Counted from the first letter of the stretch, positions 7,890 through 17,505 are shown. The stretch: DNA of 64,000 nucleotides from Microbacterium sp. BLY (GCF_017939615.1 NZ_JAGKSR010000001.1:434001-498000); one strand, 5' to 3'. Numbers and translations are program-made. The notes: a model not told the origin generated them from the sequence alone.

Positions 7890-9530
7890 TCAGCGCCCCG
7901 AGACCTTGCCGAACAGCTTGGCGATCGGCGCGAGCACCAGCGGACGCGCGGCGACCCACGCGATCGCGATCACCACGAGCGAGGCGATGAACACCCAGAA
8001 CCCGGTCCACGTCGCGGCGTCCTGTGCGGCGAACATGTGGTTGAGGTTGCGCAGGAATCCGGTCAGCATCACCAGCGCGACGTGCGCGATGATGAACGCC
8101 ACGAAGTACAGCATCACCGGGAAGTGCAGGGCGCGGGCCCATTCCACCGGGTACGCCTTCGACAGGCGCTCCGCCTTCTTGGGCCACAGCCCCGACATGC
8201 GGAATCCGGTGACGGCCGCGAGCGGCGCCGCGACGAAGACGGTGACGAAGTAGGCCAGCTGCTGCAGGCTGTTGTAGTTGTTCCAGCCGTTCTCGTGCGG
8301 CCAGTCGAACGAGATGTACTGCAGCGCCGCCGACAGCGCGTTCGGGAACACCTCCCAGCTCGTCGGCACGATCCGCACCCAGTGGCCCGTGGTGAACAGC
8401 AGCACCACGAAGATCACGCCGTTCAGCAGCCACAGGATGTCGAGGGCCTGATGGAACCAGAGGTTCAGGCTGATCTTGCCCTTCGGGTTGTTCCGCGGCG
8501 TCCAGAACACGCTCGGCCGCTTCTCGGTGCGCACCTGCAGACCGGATCGGATGATCAGAACGATGAGGAACATGTTGAAGAAGTGCGCCCAGTTGACCCA
8601 CGGCGCGAAGCCGGGCTCGACGGGGATCGGCGGCTCGTACTCGCCGGGGTAGGCGGCCAGGAAGTCCTGCAGGAAAGGGAGGCTCAGCAGCGCGCGGACG
8701 AGGGCGACGGCTGCGGCGGCGAGCACGCCGAGGGCGGCGGCGCCGAACAGCGCCGCGATCGCCTGGGTCCAGGTCGGACGCCGGCGAGCGGTCGGGGCGG
8801 CGGCCGGAAGGTGTCGGGGGGCACGACCGTCCCAGACCGTGCGGGTCCAGGGCAGCGGCGTGCTGATGTCGGCCGCGGGCGCCAGGGCGGTACCGGGGGC
8901 GGCGGGCTCGGCAGGCGGCGCCGCCGGAGACGGCGTCTCCCGGATCAGCGCGGCATCCGGCGTCACGGCCGCGGCCGTGGCCGCTCGCGCGGGCGCGGTG
9001 CCGGCAGGCGGCCACGGCTCGCCACCCGGCACACGAGGCAGTCCGCGGCGGACGCTCTCGCCCCCGGCGGAGGTCGTCGGAGCGGGCACCGCATCGGACG
9101 CCGGGTCCGACGTCGGCGAGGCAGCGGTCGAAGCGGACGCGGGCGCCGCAGGTGCGGGCGGCGTCGGCGCGTCAGCGGCGGTGGGTGCGGCCTGCGCGGC
9201 CGCGCCCGGAGCCGCGGCGGGTCCGGGCGACGCCGCGGACGGCGGCCACGGCTCGCCACCGGGAACGCGCGGCAGGCCGCGACGGAGCGCCGGGGGCGGC
9301 GCGGCGTCCGGTGTCGCGGCCGGAGCAGTGTCATCCGGCGCGTGCGGCACCGAACGGTCCTCGGCGCGCTCCGCCGGCGTCGCGACCGGGGTCGCCGCCG
9401 GCGCGTCGACGGCCGCGGTCACCCCGGACGGCTCGACCGCATCGACGGCATCGACGGTCACGTCGGCGGGCGGCCACGGCTCGCCCCCCGGCACCCGCGG
9501 AAGCCCGCGGCGCAGCACCCGCGTCGCCAT
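7890..9530 (-). CDS. Cytochrome b561-like membrane protein with repeated [15 protein letters not shown] tail, partner of ETF
   Basis: The 546 residues split in two. Residues 1-245 are an Ala/Pro-rich, probably disordered cytoplasmic tail carrying three copies of [15 protein letters not shown] at about 7-21, 83-97 and 161-175. The rest is a membrane domain of five or six helices. It includes histidines placed as two b-heme ligand pairs: [31 protein letters not shown] and [10 protein letters not shown]. The gene starts two bases after the etfA stop, inside a coupled etfB-etfA unit. The context suggests a membrane acceptor passing ETF electrons toward the quinone pool; this is inference. A molybdoenzyme-type cytochrome b is the alternative, but no such catalytic subunit lies nearby. 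Confidence 0.8.
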   Translation of the reverse strand: MATRVLRRGLPRVPGGEPWPPADVTVDAVDAVEPSGVTAAVDAPAATPVATPAERAEDRSVPHAPDDTAPAATPDAAPPPALRRGLPRVPGGEPWPPSAASPGPAAAPGAAAQAAPTAADAPTPPAPAAPASASTAASPTSDPASDAVPAPTTSAGGESVRRGLPRVPGGEPWPPAGTAPARAATAAAVTPDAALIRETPSPAAPPAEPAAPGTALAPAADISTPLPWTRTVWDGRAPRHLPAAAPTARRRPTWTQAIAALFGAAALGVLAAAAVALVRALLSLPFLQDFLAAYPGEYEPPIPVEPGFAPWVNWAHFFNMFLIVLIIRSGLQVRTEKRPSVFWTPRNNPKGKISLNLWFHQALDILWLLNGVIFVVLLFTTGHWVRIVPTSWEVFPNALSAALQYISFDWPHENGWNNYNSLQQLAYFVTVFVAAPLAAVTGFRMSGLWPKKAERLSKAYPVEWARALHFPVMLYFVAFIIAHVALVMLTGFLRNLNHMFAAQDAATWTGFWVFIASLVVIAIAWVAARPLVLAPIAKLFGKVSGR

Positions 9531-9532
9531 GA

Positions 9533-10504
9533 CTACTTCTTCCGCGCCTCGAGCGCGGCGATCACCTGGGGCACGATCGTGAACACGTCGCCGACGATCC
9601 CGAAGTCGGCGACGTCGAAGATCGGCGCCTCCGGATCCTTGTTGATCGCCACGATGTTCTTCGACGTCTGCATGCCGGCACGATGCTGGATCGCCCCGGA
9701 GATGCCCAGCGCGACGTACAGCTGCGGCGACACCGAGACCCCGGTCTGCCCCACCTGGTGAGACTGCGGGATGTAGCCCGCGTCGACGGCGGCACGCGAG
9801 GCGCCGACCGCGGCCCCGAGGGCGTCGGCGAGCTCCTCGACAAGCACGAACTTCTCCTTCGAGGCGAGTCCGCGACCGCCCGAGACGACCCTGGTCGCCC
9901 CGCGCAGTTCGGGCCGCGACGAGGTGGCCTCGACGGCCTCGACCGGACCAGCGGTCGCCGCGACCGCACCCGAGGGGACGACCGCAAGCTGCTCGACCTG
10001 CGGGGAGGCGACCGCCTCGGCCCTGGCCTCCACCGCACCCTGGCGCACCGTGACGACGAGCGTGCCGTACGTCGCGGCCGCGTCGACGAGGTACGCCCCG
10101 CCGTACACCGAGTGGTGGGCGACGATGCCCTCGTCGTCGCGGGAGACGCCGACCGCATCCACGGCGAGAGCGCTCTTCGTCCGCACCGCGAACCGCCCGG
10201 CGACATCGCGGCCGGAGATCGAGTTCGAGATGAGGACGGCCGCGGGCTGCACCTGCGCGGCGGCGGCCTGCAGCGCGTCGACGATCGGGACCGTGAGCGC
10301 CGTCGGGTCGCCGTCGGCCGTGAGCACGACGGCGGCACCGGCCTCCGCCGCCTGGGCGACCGCGGCGTCGGAGCCGCCGACGATCAGCGCGACCGGCGTG
10401 CCGATGCCCGCCGCCGCGCCCAGGAGTCCGGCCGTGCTGCTGGCCGGCGCGCCGGACGGGTCGACGTCGAGGAGGACGAGGATCGGGTTCTCGGGGTACG
10501 CCAT
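9533..10504 (-). CDS. etfA: Electron transfer flavoprotein alpha subunit
   Basis: This 323-residue ETF alpha chain begins [14 protein letters not shown]. The C-terminal FAD domain shows the family fingerprint: [40 protein letters not shown] and [21 protein letters not shown]. Together with EtfB it accepts electrons from acyl-CoA dehydrogenases, such as the one encoded at 14755-15936. The ATG at 10504 is chosen because it follows the etfB stop by one base (TGACATG); the longer in-frame start would overlap etfB. The cytochrome b gene begins two bases after its stop, indicating translational coupling. Confidence 0.96.
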   Translation of the reverse strand: MAYPENPILVLLDVDPSGAPASSTAGLLGAAAGIGTPVALIVGGSDAAVAQAAEAGAAVVLTADGDPTALTVPIVDALQAAAAQVQPAAVLISNSISGRDVAGRFAVRTKSALAVDAVGVSRDDEGIVAHHSVYGGAYLVDAAATYGTLVVTVRQGAVEARAEAVASPQVEQLAVVPSGAVAATAGPVEAVEATSSRPELRGATRVVSGGRGLASKEKFVLVEELADALGAAVGASRAAVDAGYIPQSHQVGQTGVSVSPQLYVALGISGAIQHRAGMQTSKNIVAINKDPEAPIFDVADFGIVGDVFTIVPQVIAALEARKK

Positions 10505-10505
10505 G

Positions 10506-11282
10506 TCACACCAGCCTGTTCTGCACGAGGAACTCGACGAGCTTCTCGGCGGCATCGCCCTCGTCGGTGATCTTCACTCCGGCCGCCCGCGGGGGCTTCT
10601 CGGAGACCGCGGTCATGATGGTGCGCGGAGCGAGCGCCGGGTCGGCCGACACGTCGAGGTCGGCGAGGGACAGCACCTCCAGCGGCTTCTTCTTCGCCGC
10701 CATGATGCCCTTGAAGTTCGGGAAGCGCGCATCGGGAAGAGCCTCGGTGATCGAGATCACCGCGGGCAGCGGGGCGGTCACCTGCTGGCCGCCCGCGTCG
10801 GAGCCCCGGCTGCCGGAGACGCCCTCGGCCGCAATCTCGACGGCGGTGAGCGCGGTCGCCTGCGCCCAGCCGAGGTGCTCCGCGAGCATCGCGGGGATGA
10901 CGCCGCCGGAGCCGTCCGTGGACAGATTGCCGGTGATGACGAGGTCGGGGGCGCCGCGGCGGATCGCCGCGGCGAGCACCTCTGCGGTCAACCCCAGGTC
11001 GGCTCCGCTGAGCTGCTCGTCGACGATGTGGATAGCGGAGCCGGCACCGATCGCGAGGGCGCGGCGCACCGATGCGGTCGCGCTCTCCGGCCCCATCGTG
11101 AGGGCGACGACCTCCGTGCCGTCGTTCTTGTCGGCGTAGGCCAGGGCGACCTCGAGAGCGCGCTCCGTGATCTCGTCGAGGACCACATCCCCGGCGCCGC
11201 GTTCGGCGAGTCCGGTCTCGAGATTCAGCGTGCGATCGCCATAGGTGTCCGGCACCTCTTTGACCAGGACGAAGATCTTCAT
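10506..11282 (-). CDS. etfB: Electron transfer flavoprotein beta subunit
   Basis: The 258-residue ETF beta chain starts [17 protein letters not shown]. It contains the AMP/adenine-binding segment [26 protein letters not shown], followed by [28 protein letters not shown], both characteristic of the family. ATG 11282 follows a GAGGAG ribosome site and is favoured over a start 36 bases upstream. It is the first gene of the ETF-cytochrome b operon and is divergent from the MarR gene. The shared intergenic region contains a TGTATACATA palindrome like the two upstream of the prp GntR gene. Confidence 0.96.
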   Translation of the reverse strand: MKIFVLVKEVPDTYGDRTLNLETGLAERGAGDVVLDEITERALEVALAYADKNDGTEVVALTMGPESATASVRRALAIGAGSAIHIVDEQLSGADLGLTAEVLAAAIRRGAPDLVITGNLSTDGSGGVIPAMLAEHLGWAQATALTAVEIAAEGVSGSRGSDAGGQQVTAPLPAVISITEALPDARFPNFKGIMAAKKKPLEVLSLADLDVSADPALAPRTIMTAVSEKPPRAAGVKITDEGDAAEKLVEFLVQNRLV

Positions 11283-11380
11283 CGAATGCTCCTCACGACA
11301 CGCTGAGTCTATCCGCACGCTCTTCTATGTAGCCAAAGGCAGAGGGTTCCCCCGGTCGAGACCCCGATTTCCGCCGCGAA

Positions 11381-11390
11381 TGTATACATA
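11381..11390. promoter_or_regulatory. GntR-type palindrome between etfB and marR
   Basis: TGTATACATA embeds the perfect palindrome ATGTATACAT (11380-11389). The same core occurs at 25095-25104 and 25148-25157 upstream of the prp-operon GntR gene, so the same regulator may act here. A -10-like role cannot be excluded. Confidence 0.4.
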
Positions 11391-11445
11391 GTCGACAGAC
11401 GCCGCGCGGTGCCCGGCGGTGGCGTCCGCGACCGCCCTCCGCCGG

Positions 11446-11451
11446 TACCGT
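11446..11451 (+). promoter_or_regulatory. -10 element of leaderless marR transcript
   Basis: TACCGT, six bases (AGAGAC), then GTG 11458, with no ribosome-binding site. Confidence 0.5.
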
Positions 11452-11457
11452 AGAGAC

Positions 11458-11994
11458 GTGGTCCGACCCCGCCCGCTTCCCGTCGACCCGCTCGCCGAGG
11501 CGAAGCGGCAGTGGATCGCGCACGGCTGGACCGATGCCGCGGACGGCATGACCGTCGTCACCTCGGTGATGCGCGCCCAGCAGCTGCTGCTCGCCCGCGT
11601 CGAGGCCGCACTCAAGCCCTTCGCACTGAGCTTCGCGCGATACGAGGTGCTGCGCCTGCTGGCCTTCAGCCGCGCCGGACGGCTGCCGCTGTCGAGCGTC
11701 GTCGCGCGCCTCCAGGTCCATGCCACCACCATCACCAGCACCGCCGAGCGCCTCGTGCGCGACGGCCTCGTGGTCCGCGAACCGCACCCGCACGACGGAC
11801 GCGCCGCGATGCTCGCCCTGACCGATGCCGGCCGCGACCTCGTGGAGCGAGCCACCACCGCCCTCAACGCCGACGTGTTCGCCGACCCCGGCATGAGTGA
11901 GGCCGACGCCGCCGAGCTCGTCGCCATCGTCGCCCGCCTGCGCCGCGACGCTGGCGACTTCATCGATCCGCGGCCGCTGCCCGAACCGCTCTGA
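11458..11994 (+). CDS. MarR-family transcriptional regulator
   Basis: This 178-residue protein has the winged-helix MarR core LKPFALSFARYEVLRLLAFSRAGRLPLSSVVARL, then the recognition helix region QVHATTITSTAERLVRDGLV and the wing VVREPHPHDGRAAMLALTDAGRDL. GTG 11458 is preferred over the ATG at 11419 because a TACCGT -10 lies exactly six bases upstream, the leaderless arrangement seen repeatedly here. Its stop overlaps the following SRPBCC gene by one base, so MarR, SRPBCC and YdeI genes form an operon. MarR proteins usually respond to small aromatic ligands; the ligand here is unknown. The divergent etfB promoter is a plausible second target. Confidence 0.9.
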   Translation: MVRPRPLPVDPLAEAKRQWIAHGWTDAADGMTVVTSVMRAQQLLLARVEAALKPFALSFARYEVLRLLAFSRAGRLPLSSVVARLQVHATTITSTAERLVRDGLVVREPHPHDGRAAMLALTDAGRDLVERATTALNADVFADPGMSEADAAELVAIVARLRRDAGDFIDPRPLPEPL

Positions 11995-12464
11995 TGCCCC
12001 GGTTCGAGCTCGAGACGGTGATCGCGGCACCCCCCGCAGTCGTCTTCGCCGCTGCGCTCGACCCGGAACTGCACCTGCAGTCCATGGCGCGCTACGACGA
12101 GACGATGATCGAGGAACCCGCCGGCGGCGTGTTCACCGAGGGGTCCACGGTCACCTGGCGCGCGCGGCACTTCGGCATCCCGTTCCGCCTCCGCTCCGTG
12201 GTGTTCGACATCGATCCGCCACGCCGGTTCACCGACCGGCAGATCGCCGGTCCGTTCCGCGAGCTTCGGCACGAGCACGTGTTCGAGGAGCATCAGCGCG
12301 GGACGCTCATGCGCGACACGATCGTCTTCCGGTCGCCGCTCGGCCCCCTCGGGCGCCTCGTCGACGCCCTGATCCTCGGCCGCTACATGGAGCGGCTGAT
12401 CGCGGAACGCAACACCGCGCTCGTCGCCGCGATCGAGGACGGCGGGCGTACTCTTCCTGCATGA
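11994..12464 (+). CDS. SRPBCC-superfamily ligand-binding protein
   Basis: The 156-residue protein fits a single START-like helix-grip domain. It has the N-terminal strand FELETVIAAPPAVVFAAALDPELH and the later strand pair DPPRRFTDRQIAGPFRELRHEHVFEE. The long C-terminal helix GRLVDALILGRYMERLIAERNTALVAAIE lines the hydrophobic pocket in this family. Members bind lipids, polyketides or other hydrophobic molecules and most lack known chemistry. The ATG shares a base with the marR stop (TGATG), and the stop overlaps the next start (ATGA), so it is the middle gene of a coupled trio. A link to the MarR ligand is plausible but unproven. Confidence 0.85.
   Translation: MPRFELETVIAAPPAVVFAAALDPELHLQSMARYDETMIEEPAGGVFTEGSTVTWRARHFGIPFRLRSVVFDIDPPRRFTDRQIAGPFRELRHEHVFEEHQRGTLMRDTIVFRSPLGPLGRLVDALILGRYMERLIAERNTALVAAIEDGGRTLPA
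12449..12454 (+). promoter_or_regulatory. Internal leaderless -10 for the YdeI-like gene
   Basis: TACTCT, six bases (TCCTGC), then ATG 12461, located inside the end of the SRPBCC gene. It would allow expression independent of the MarR promoter. Confidence 0.4.
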
Positions 12465-12904
12465 GCGAACTGCGCGTGCACACCGTCCTCACCCGCCGCG
12501 GTCCCGCGGCGGCGATCCTCCTCACCGACGAGCAGGTGGCCGCGTTCGGCGCGGGAAAGACCTTCCCGGTCGCGGTCACGATCGGCGGTCGCACCGCGCG
12601 GCTGCGGCTGGCCCGCATGGGCGGCGAGAACATGATCGGCCTCAGCAAGGCCGCGCGCGCGGACCTCGGGGTCGAGATCGATCAGGAGGTGGACGCGGTG
12701 ATCCGGCTCGACACCGCGGAACGGACGGTCGAGGTGCCGCCCGAGCTGGCCGCCGCCCTCGACGCCGACCCCGCCGCGCGTGCGGCGTTCGACGCCCTCT
12801 CCCCCTCCGCGCGCAAAGAGCACGCCCGGGCGGTCGCCGACGCCAAGCAGGAGGCGACCCGCGAGCGCCGCATCGCCAAGATCATGGAGACCCTGCGCGG
12901 CTGA
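12461..12904 (+). CDS. YdeI/OmdA-type protein with DUF1905 domain
   Basis: In this 147-residue protein, residues 1-90 form the DUF1905 beta-barrel (TFPVAVTIGGRTARLRLARMG, then NMIGLSKAARADLGVEIDQEV). The C-terminal third is the helical YdeI/OmdA segment (LDADPAARAAFDALSPSARKEHARAVADAKQEATRERRIAKIMETL, shown here as contiguous helices). Family members in Gram-negatives have been linked to tolerance of bacteriocins or membrane stress, but biochemical function is unknown. Its ATG overlaps the SRPBCC stop by four bases. It is followed by a large nested palindrome and then a convergent enoyl-CoA hydratase gene. Confidence 0.85.
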   Translation: MSELRVHTVLTRRGPAAAILLTDEQVAAFGAGKTFPVAVTIGGRTARLRLARMGGENMIGLSKAARADLGVEIDQEVDAVIRLDTAERTVEVPPELAAALDADPAARAAFDALSPSARKEHARAVADAKQEATRERRIAKIMETLRG

Positions 12905-12905
12905 T

Positions 12906-12992
12906 CGTTCACAACTCAGGAGATCTGCGGCGCACAGCCACGTGCAACCGCCGAACGGCGGTTCCGCCACCGATTCTCCTGAGTTGTGAACG
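12906..12992. repeat. 87-bp nested palindromic element (copy 1)
   Basis: Perfect 18-bp inverted arms (12906-12923 and 12975-12992; CGTTCACAACTCAGGAGA) enclose an inner palindrome (12946-12963; AACCGCCG around two bases). It fills the gap between convergent stops. A diverged relative sits at 25187-25269. It could act as a bidirectional terminator or as a REP/MITE-like element; no U-tract or clear target duplication is visible. Confidence 0.75.
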
Positions 12993-12996
12993 GCGG

Positions 12997-13773
12997 TCAG
13001 CGGTTCTGGAAGTCCGGCGTGCGCTTTTCGCGGAACGCCGCCATCCCCTCCTTCTGATCGACCGTGTCGAACAGTGCCGCGAACGCCTGCTTCTCGTGGG
13101 CGAGGCCGTCGGACAGCGTCGTCTCCATCGCCGCATCCAGCGCGGCCTTGGCCGCGTACACCGACGGCAGCGACTTCGACGCGATCGTCTCGGCCAGCGT
13201 CGTCGCCTCGGCGAGGAGCTCGGCGGCGGGGACGACCCGCGACACGAGGCCGGAGCGCTCAGCCTCCTCCGCTCCCATGAACCGGCCGGAGAGCACGAGC
13301 TCCGCCGCCTTGTAGTACCCCACCGCACGGATGAGTCGCTGCGTGCCGCCCATGCCGGGGATCACACCGAGGTTGATCTCGGGCTGCCCGAACTTCGCGG
13401 TGTCCGCGGCGAGGATGATGTCGCACATCATCGCCAGCTCGCAGCCACCGCCGAGCGCGAACCCGGACACCGCGGCGATAACCGGCGTGCGCACGGCGGC
13501 GAAGTCGTGCCAGACGCCGAAATGGTCGGTCTCGAGCATCTCCGCCGCGGACATGCCCTCCATCTCCTTGATGTCGGCGCCCGCGGCGAAGGCCTTCTCG
13601 GACCCGGTCACCACGATCGCCCCGACGCCGTCATCCGCGTCGAAGGCCTGCGCGGCCGCGGTGACCTCCTCGGCGAGCCGACTGTTCAGCGCGTTGAGCG
13701 CCTCCGGACGGTGGAGGGTGATCCATCCCACCCGGCCCCGCTGCTCCACCAGGATCGTCTCGTACTCGGCCAT
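12997..13773 (-). CDS. Enoyl-CoA hydratase / crotonase
   Basis: The 258-residue crotonase contains the oxyanion-hole segment [13 protein letters not shown]. The two catalytic glutamates sit in GGGCELAMM (Glu112) and [11 protein letters not shown] (Glu132), so hydratase activity is expected. ATG 13773 starts [20 protein letters not shown]; longer in-frame starts reach back through an intergenic palindrome and are rejected. It is downstream of mmsB on the same strand, separated by a 106-base gap with a 59-bp palindromic element. In this neighbourhood it would hydrate methacrylyl-CoA in valine breakdown, although a short-chain beta-oxidation role is equally possible from sequence alone. Confidence 0.93.
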   Translation of the reverse strand: MAEYETILVEQRGRVGWITLHRPEALNALNSRLAEEVTAAAQAFDADDGVGAIVVTGSEKAFAAGADIKEMEGMSAAEMLETDHFGVWHDFAAVRTPVIAAVSGFALGGGCELAMMCDIILAADTAKFGQPEINLGVIPGMGGTQRLIRAVGYYKAAELVLSGRFMGAEEAERSGLVSRVVPAAELLAEATTLAETIASKSLPSVYAAKAALDAAMETTLSDGLAHEKQAFAALFDTVDQKEGMAAFREKRTPDFQNR

Positions 13774-13811
13774 CGCTTCCGCCTTCCTCTCGTCTGTGGT
13801 CCACCCTCCCC

Positions 13812-13870
13812 TTCGAATCGCCCGATCGGTCGCATTTCGGCCCGATTCGGGACCGATTGCGCGATTCGAA
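13812..13870 (-). repeat. 59-bp palindromic element, copy A
   Basis: Ends TTCGAATCGC / GCGATTCGAA are inverted. Its reverse complement aligns with copies at 17727-17785 and 20070-20128, which have exactly the same length. In the orientation of the downstream enoyl-CoA hydratase gene it ends 38 bases before the start codon. Confidence 0.75.
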
Positions 13871-13879
13871 GCGAGAGGG

Positions 13880-14758
13880 TCAGCCGCGGATGTCCGTGAT
13901 GATGCCGGAGAAGTCGCGGCCCGCGCCCTCGCCGGCGGCGTAGGCCGCGTAGAGCTCCTGCGCCAGCCGCCCCATCCGGGCGTCCGTCGACGTCTGCTCG
14001 ATCGCCTGCAGCGCCAGGCCGAGATCCTTCGCCATGAGGGCTCCCGCGAACCCCGGCTGATAGTCCCGGTTCGCGGGGCTCGTGGGCACCGGACCGGGCA
14101 CCGGGCAGTTCGTCGTGATCGCCCAGCACTGCCCCGACGCCTGGGACACCACATCGAACAGGGCCTGGTGCTCGAGCCCGAGCCGCTCGCCCAGGACGAA
14201 CGCCTCGGCCACGGCGATCTGCGACACCGCGAGGATCATGTTGTTGCAGACCTTCGCGGCCTGACCGAGCCCCGGTCCGCCGCAGTGCACGATCCGCTTC
14301 CCCATGATCTCCAGCAGCGGCAGCGCCGCGGCGAAGTCGTCGTCGGAGCCCCCGACCATGAACGCCAGCGTCCCGGCCTCCGCCCCGACAACGCCGCCGG
14401 AGACCGGTGCGTCGATGTGCCGGTGGCCCGCGGCGAGCGCGAGCGCATGGGCGGCCCGCGCCTCGTCCACGGCGATGGTCGACGACTCGATGAACAGGGT
14501 GCCGGGGCGCGCGGCCGCCAGCAGCTCGGTGCGATAGGCCTCGATGACGTGCTTCCCCGCCGGGAACATCGTCACCACGACCTCCGCGTCCGCCACCGCC
14601 TCCGCGCCGCTCGCCGCCACGGGGATCCCGGCCGCCCGCGCCGCCTCGATGGCCGCGGGCACGAGGTCGAAGCCGTGCACCTCGTGTCCGGCGGCGACGA
14701 GGTTCCTCGCCATCGGCAGCCCCATGTGCCCGAGCCCGAGGAAGGCCACGCGGGTCAT
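13880..14758 (-). CDS. mmsB: 3-hydroxyisobutyrate dehydrogenase
   Basis: This 292-residue member of the beta-hydroxyacid dehydrogenase family has the Rossmann motif [17 protein letters not shown] at the N-terminus, the substrate motif [24 protein letters not shown], and the catalytic lysine region [14 protein letters not shown]. These are the standard landmarks of 3-hydroxyisobutyrate dehydrogenase, which oxidises 3-hydroxyisobutyrate to methylmalonate semialdehyde with NAD. Its start overlaps the acyl-CoA dehydrogenase stop by four bases. Position between that gene and the hydratase, with mmsA at the head, supports valine catabolism over other beta-hydroxyacid dehydrogenases such as tartronate semialdehyde reductase. 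Confidence 0.93.
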   Translation of the reverse strand: MTRVAFLGLGHMGLPMARNLVAAGHEVHGFDLVPAAIEAARAAGIPVAASGAEAVADAEVVVTMFPAGKHVIEAYRTELLAAARPGTLFIESSTIAVDEARAAHALALAAGHRHIDAPVSGGVVGAEAGTLAFMVGGSDDDFAAALPLLEIMGKRIVHCGGPGLGQAAKVCNNMILAVSQIAVAEAFVLGERLGLEHQALFDVVSQASGQCWAITTNCPVPGPVPTSPANRDYQPGFAGALMAKDLGLALQAIEQTSTDARMGRLAQELYAAYAAGEGAGRDFSGIITDIRG

Positions 14759-15936
14759 GACGCGCTCCGCATCGACGTCGACCCCGCGGGTCGCAGCATC
14801 TCCCGGCCGACGATCAGACGCATGATCTCATTCGTCCCCTCGAGGATCTGATGCACCCGGAGGTCGCGGACGATCTTCTCGATCCCGTAGTCCTGCAGGT
14901 AGCCGTAGCCGCCGTGCAGCTGGAGGGCGCGGTTGGCGACCTCGAAGCCGGCGTCGGTCGCGAAGCGCTTCGCCATCGCGCAGCGCATCGTCGCATCCGG
15001 CGCCTTCTCGTCCACCGCCTGCGCGCCGTCGCGCACCATCAGCCGCGCGGCCTGCAGATCTGTGCGCATGTCGGCGATCGCGAAGAGGATCGACTGCTTC
15101 TCCGCCAGGGGCTCGCCGAACGCGACGCGCTCGTGCACGTACTGCACGGCCTTGTCGAGCGCGGCCTGCGCTCCGCCGAGCGAGCACGCCGCGATGTTGA
15201 GGCGGCCGCCGTTGAGCGCCGACATCGCGATCGCGAAACCGCGCCCCTCGTCGCCGAGCATCGCGGACGCCGGGACGCGCACGCCGTCCATGATCACGGG
15301 CCGGGTGGGCTGCGCGTGCCACCCCATCTTCTTCTCCGGGGCGCCGAAGCTGAGGTTCTCCGCGTCGCCGGGCACGAGGAAGGCACTGATCCCCTTGGCT
15401 CCCGGCTCGCCGGTCCGCGCCATGACGACGTACACCGCGGCCTCACCGGCTCCGGAGATGAACTGCTTCACCCCGGTCAGTACATACTCGTCGCCTTCAC
15501 GGACGGCGCTGGTCGCGATGTTCGCCGCGTCGGATCCGGCCCCGGGCTCGGTGAGGCAGTAGCCGCCGAACTCCTGCATGGCGGTGAGCGACGGCAGCCA
15601 GCGCGACCGCTGCTCGTCGTCCCCATAGGTGTCGATCATCCACACCACCATGTTGTGGATGGAGATGTAGGCGGCCACGGCGGGGTCGGCCTTGGCGAGC
15701 TCCTCGAAGATGGCGACGGTGTCGACGCGGGTGAGGCCCGTGCCGCCGAACTCGTCGCTCACGTAGATCCCGCCGAGGCCCAGCTCCCCGCCGCGCCGGA
15801 GTGACTCCCGCGGGAACAGGTGCTTCTCGTCGCGCTCGGCGGCGAACGGGGCGAGCTCCGCGTCGGCGAACTCGCGCACGGCGTCGAGGATCGCTTCGCG
15901 CTCTTCCTCGGTGGTGGTGATGGTGGTCATGGTCAT
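14755..15936 (-). CDS. Acyl-CoA dehydrogenase, isobutyryl-CoA dehydrogenase type
   Basis: The 393-residue flavoprotein has the FAD/substrate signatures GGYCLTEPGAGSDAANIATSA and KMGWHAQPTRPVIMDGVRVP. The C-terminal block LHGGYGYLQDYGIEKIVRDLRVHQILEGTNEIMR contains the catalytic base as Glu366 of EGTNE; this glutamate position is the one used by short-chain and isobutyryl-CoA dehydrogenases. It lies between mmsA and mmsB with a nine-base gap and a four-base overlap, so valine-derived isobutyryl-CoA is the likely substrate. Its electrons would go to the ETF encoded at 9533-11282. A 2-methylbutyryl-CoA or general short-chain role is not excluded. Confidence 0.92.
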   Translation of the reverse strand: MTMTTITTTEEEREAILDAVREFADAELAPFAAERDEKHLFPRESLRRGGELGLGGIYVSDEFGGTGLTRVDTVAIFEELAKADPAVAAYISIHNMVVWMIDTYGDDEQRSRWLPSLTAMQEFGGYCLTEPGAGSDAANIATSAVREGDEYVLTGVKQFISGAGEAAVYVVMARTGEPGAKGISAFLVPGDAENLSFGAPEKKMGWHAQPTRPVIMDGVRVPASAMLGDEGRGFAIAMSALNGGRLNIAACSLGGAQAALDKAVQYVHERVAFGEPLAEKQSILFAIADMRTDLQAARLMVRDGAQAVDEKAPDATMRCAMAKRFATDAGFEVANRALQLHGGYGYLQDYGIEKIVRDLRVHQILEGTNEIMRLIVGREMLRPAGSTSMRSAS

Positions 15937-15945
15937 CGCTTTTCC

Positions 15946-17445
15946 TCAGTGCATGGTCGGGATGACGAAGCTCGCGCCTTCGCGCACGCCCGACGGCCAG
16001 CGGCTCGTCACGGTCTTGGTCTTCGTGTAGAAGCGGAAGGCGTCGGCGCCGTGCTGGTTGAGGTCGCCGAAGCCGCTGCGTTTCCAGCCGCCGAACGTGT
16101 AGTACGCGATCGGGACGGGGATGGGCACGTTCACGCCCACCATCCCGACCTCCACGCGGGCGGCGAAGTCGCGGGCCGCGTCGCCGTCGCGCGTGAAGAT
16201 GGCGACGCCGTTGCCGTACTCGTGCTCGGAGGCCATGCGCAGCGCCTCCTCGTAGTCGGCGGCGCGGGCGATCACGAGCACGGGGCCGAAGATCTCCTCG
16301 CGGTAGATCGCCATGTCCGTCGTCACGTGGTCGAACAGGGTCGGTCCGAGGTAGAAGCCCTCCTCATGCCCGGGGACCGTGAAGCCGCGGCCGTCGGCGA
16401 GCAGCGTCGCGCCCTCGTCGATCCCCTGCTGGATGTAGCCCTCGACGCGTTCGACGGCTGCCCGCGTGACCAGGGGCCCGTAGTCGACGTCCGCCGCGAG
16501 GGAAGGGCCGACCCGCAGCTGAGCGACGCGTTCGGCGAGCTTGGCGGCGAGGGCGTCCGCGGTCTCCTCACCGACCGGGACGGCGACGGAGATCGCCATG
16601 CACCGCTCCCCCGCGGAGCCGTAGCCGGCACCGATGAGGGCGTCGACGGCCTGGTCGAGGTCGGCGTCCGGCATCACGATCATGTGGTTCTTCGCTCCGC
16701 CGAAGCACTGGGCCCGCTTGCCGTGAGCGGCGGCAGTGGCGTAGATGTACTCGGCGATGGGCGTAGAGCCGACGAACCCGACCGCGCGGATCCGGTCGTC
16801 GGTGAGCAGTGTGTCCACCGCCTCCTTGTCGCCGTGCACCACGTTGAGGACGCCGGCCGGCAGCCCCGCTTCGAGGAACAGCTCGGCGAGACGCACCGGC
16901 ACCGAGGGGTCGCGCTCACTGGGCTTGAGCACCACGGCGTTGCCGGCAGCGAGCGCGGGACCGGCCTTCCACAGCGGGATCATGGCGGGGAAGTTGAAGG
17001 GCGTGATCGCCGCGACGACCCCGAGCGGCTGCCGCATCGAGTACACGTCGATGCCCGCCCCGGCCCCGGTGGAGTACTCCCCCTTGAGCAGGTGGGGTGC
17101 GCCGGCGGAGAACTCGATCACCTCGAGACCGCGCTGGATGTCGCCCTTGGCGTCGTCCACGGTCTTGCCGTGCTCGCTCGCGAGGAGCTCGGCGAGCGAG
17201 GTCATCTCCTGCTGCACGAGGTCGAGGAACCGCAGGAGCACACGGGCGCGCTTCTGCGGGTTGGTCGCGGCCCAGCCGGCCTGCGCCTCCTCGGCATTCG
17301 CGATGACACGGCTCACCTCCTCCGCGGATGCGAGCGGCACGCGGGCCTGCACCGCCCCGGTGCTCGGGTCGAAGACGTCGGCGAAGCGGCCGTCTTCGGG
17401 GGTGACATGCGTTCCGCCCACGAAGTGCGGGATAGTACGGGTCAT
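15946..17445 (-). CDS. mmsA: Methylmalonate-semialdehyde dehydrogenase (CoA-acylating)
   Basis: The 499-residue aldehyde dehydrogenase has Asn151 in ITPFNFPAM, the catalytic Cys282 in GSAGERCMAIS, and the block CFGGAKNHMIVMPDADLDQ. In that block the general-base glutamate of ordinary aldehyde dehydrogenases is absent, as is typical of the CoA-dependent MmsA/IolA group. It converts methylmalonate semialdehyde, NAD and CoA to propionyl-CoA. It is the first gene of the valine-type operon. A 24-bp palindrome at 17506-17529 upstream overlaps the expected -35 region. Propionyl-CoA produced here would feed the methylcitrate genes at 20655-24424. An inositol role (IolA) is less likely with these neighbours. 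Confidence 0.95.
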   Translation of the reverse strand: MTRTIPHFVGGTHVTPEDGRFADVFDPSTGAVQARVPLASAEEVSRVIANAEEAQAGWAATNPQKRARVLLRFLDLVQQEMTSLAELLASEHGKTVDDAKGDIQRGLEVIEFSAGAPHLLKGEYSTGAGAGIDVYSMRQPLGVVAAITPFNFPAMIPLWKAGPALAAGNAVVLKPSERDPSVPVRLAELFLEAGLPAGVLNVVHGDKEAVDTLLTDDRIRAVGFVGSTPIAEYIYATAAAHGKRAQCFGGAKNHMIVMPDADLDQAVDALIGAGYGSAGERCMAISVAVPVGEETADALAAKLAERVAQLRVGPSLAADVDYGPLVTRAAVERVEGYIQQGIDEGATLLADGRGFTVPGHEEGFYLGPTLFDHVTTDMAIYREEIFGPVLVIARAADYEEALRMASEHEYGNGVAIFTRDGDAARDFAARVEVGMVGVNVPIPVPIAYYTFGGWKRSGFGDLNQHGADAFRFYTKTKTVTSRWPSGVREGASFVIPTMH

Positions 17446-17505
17446 TGTGCGACATCCCTCCGTGCCGTCTTTGGCACATCGGCGAGTTTACTCCGACGAC
17501 CATGA

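Noticed and set aside
7776..9761. 661-codon plus-strand frame opposite the cytochrome b gene
   Set aside because: Arg/Gly-rich shadow; the minus-strand protein has membrane helices and heme-ligand histidines.
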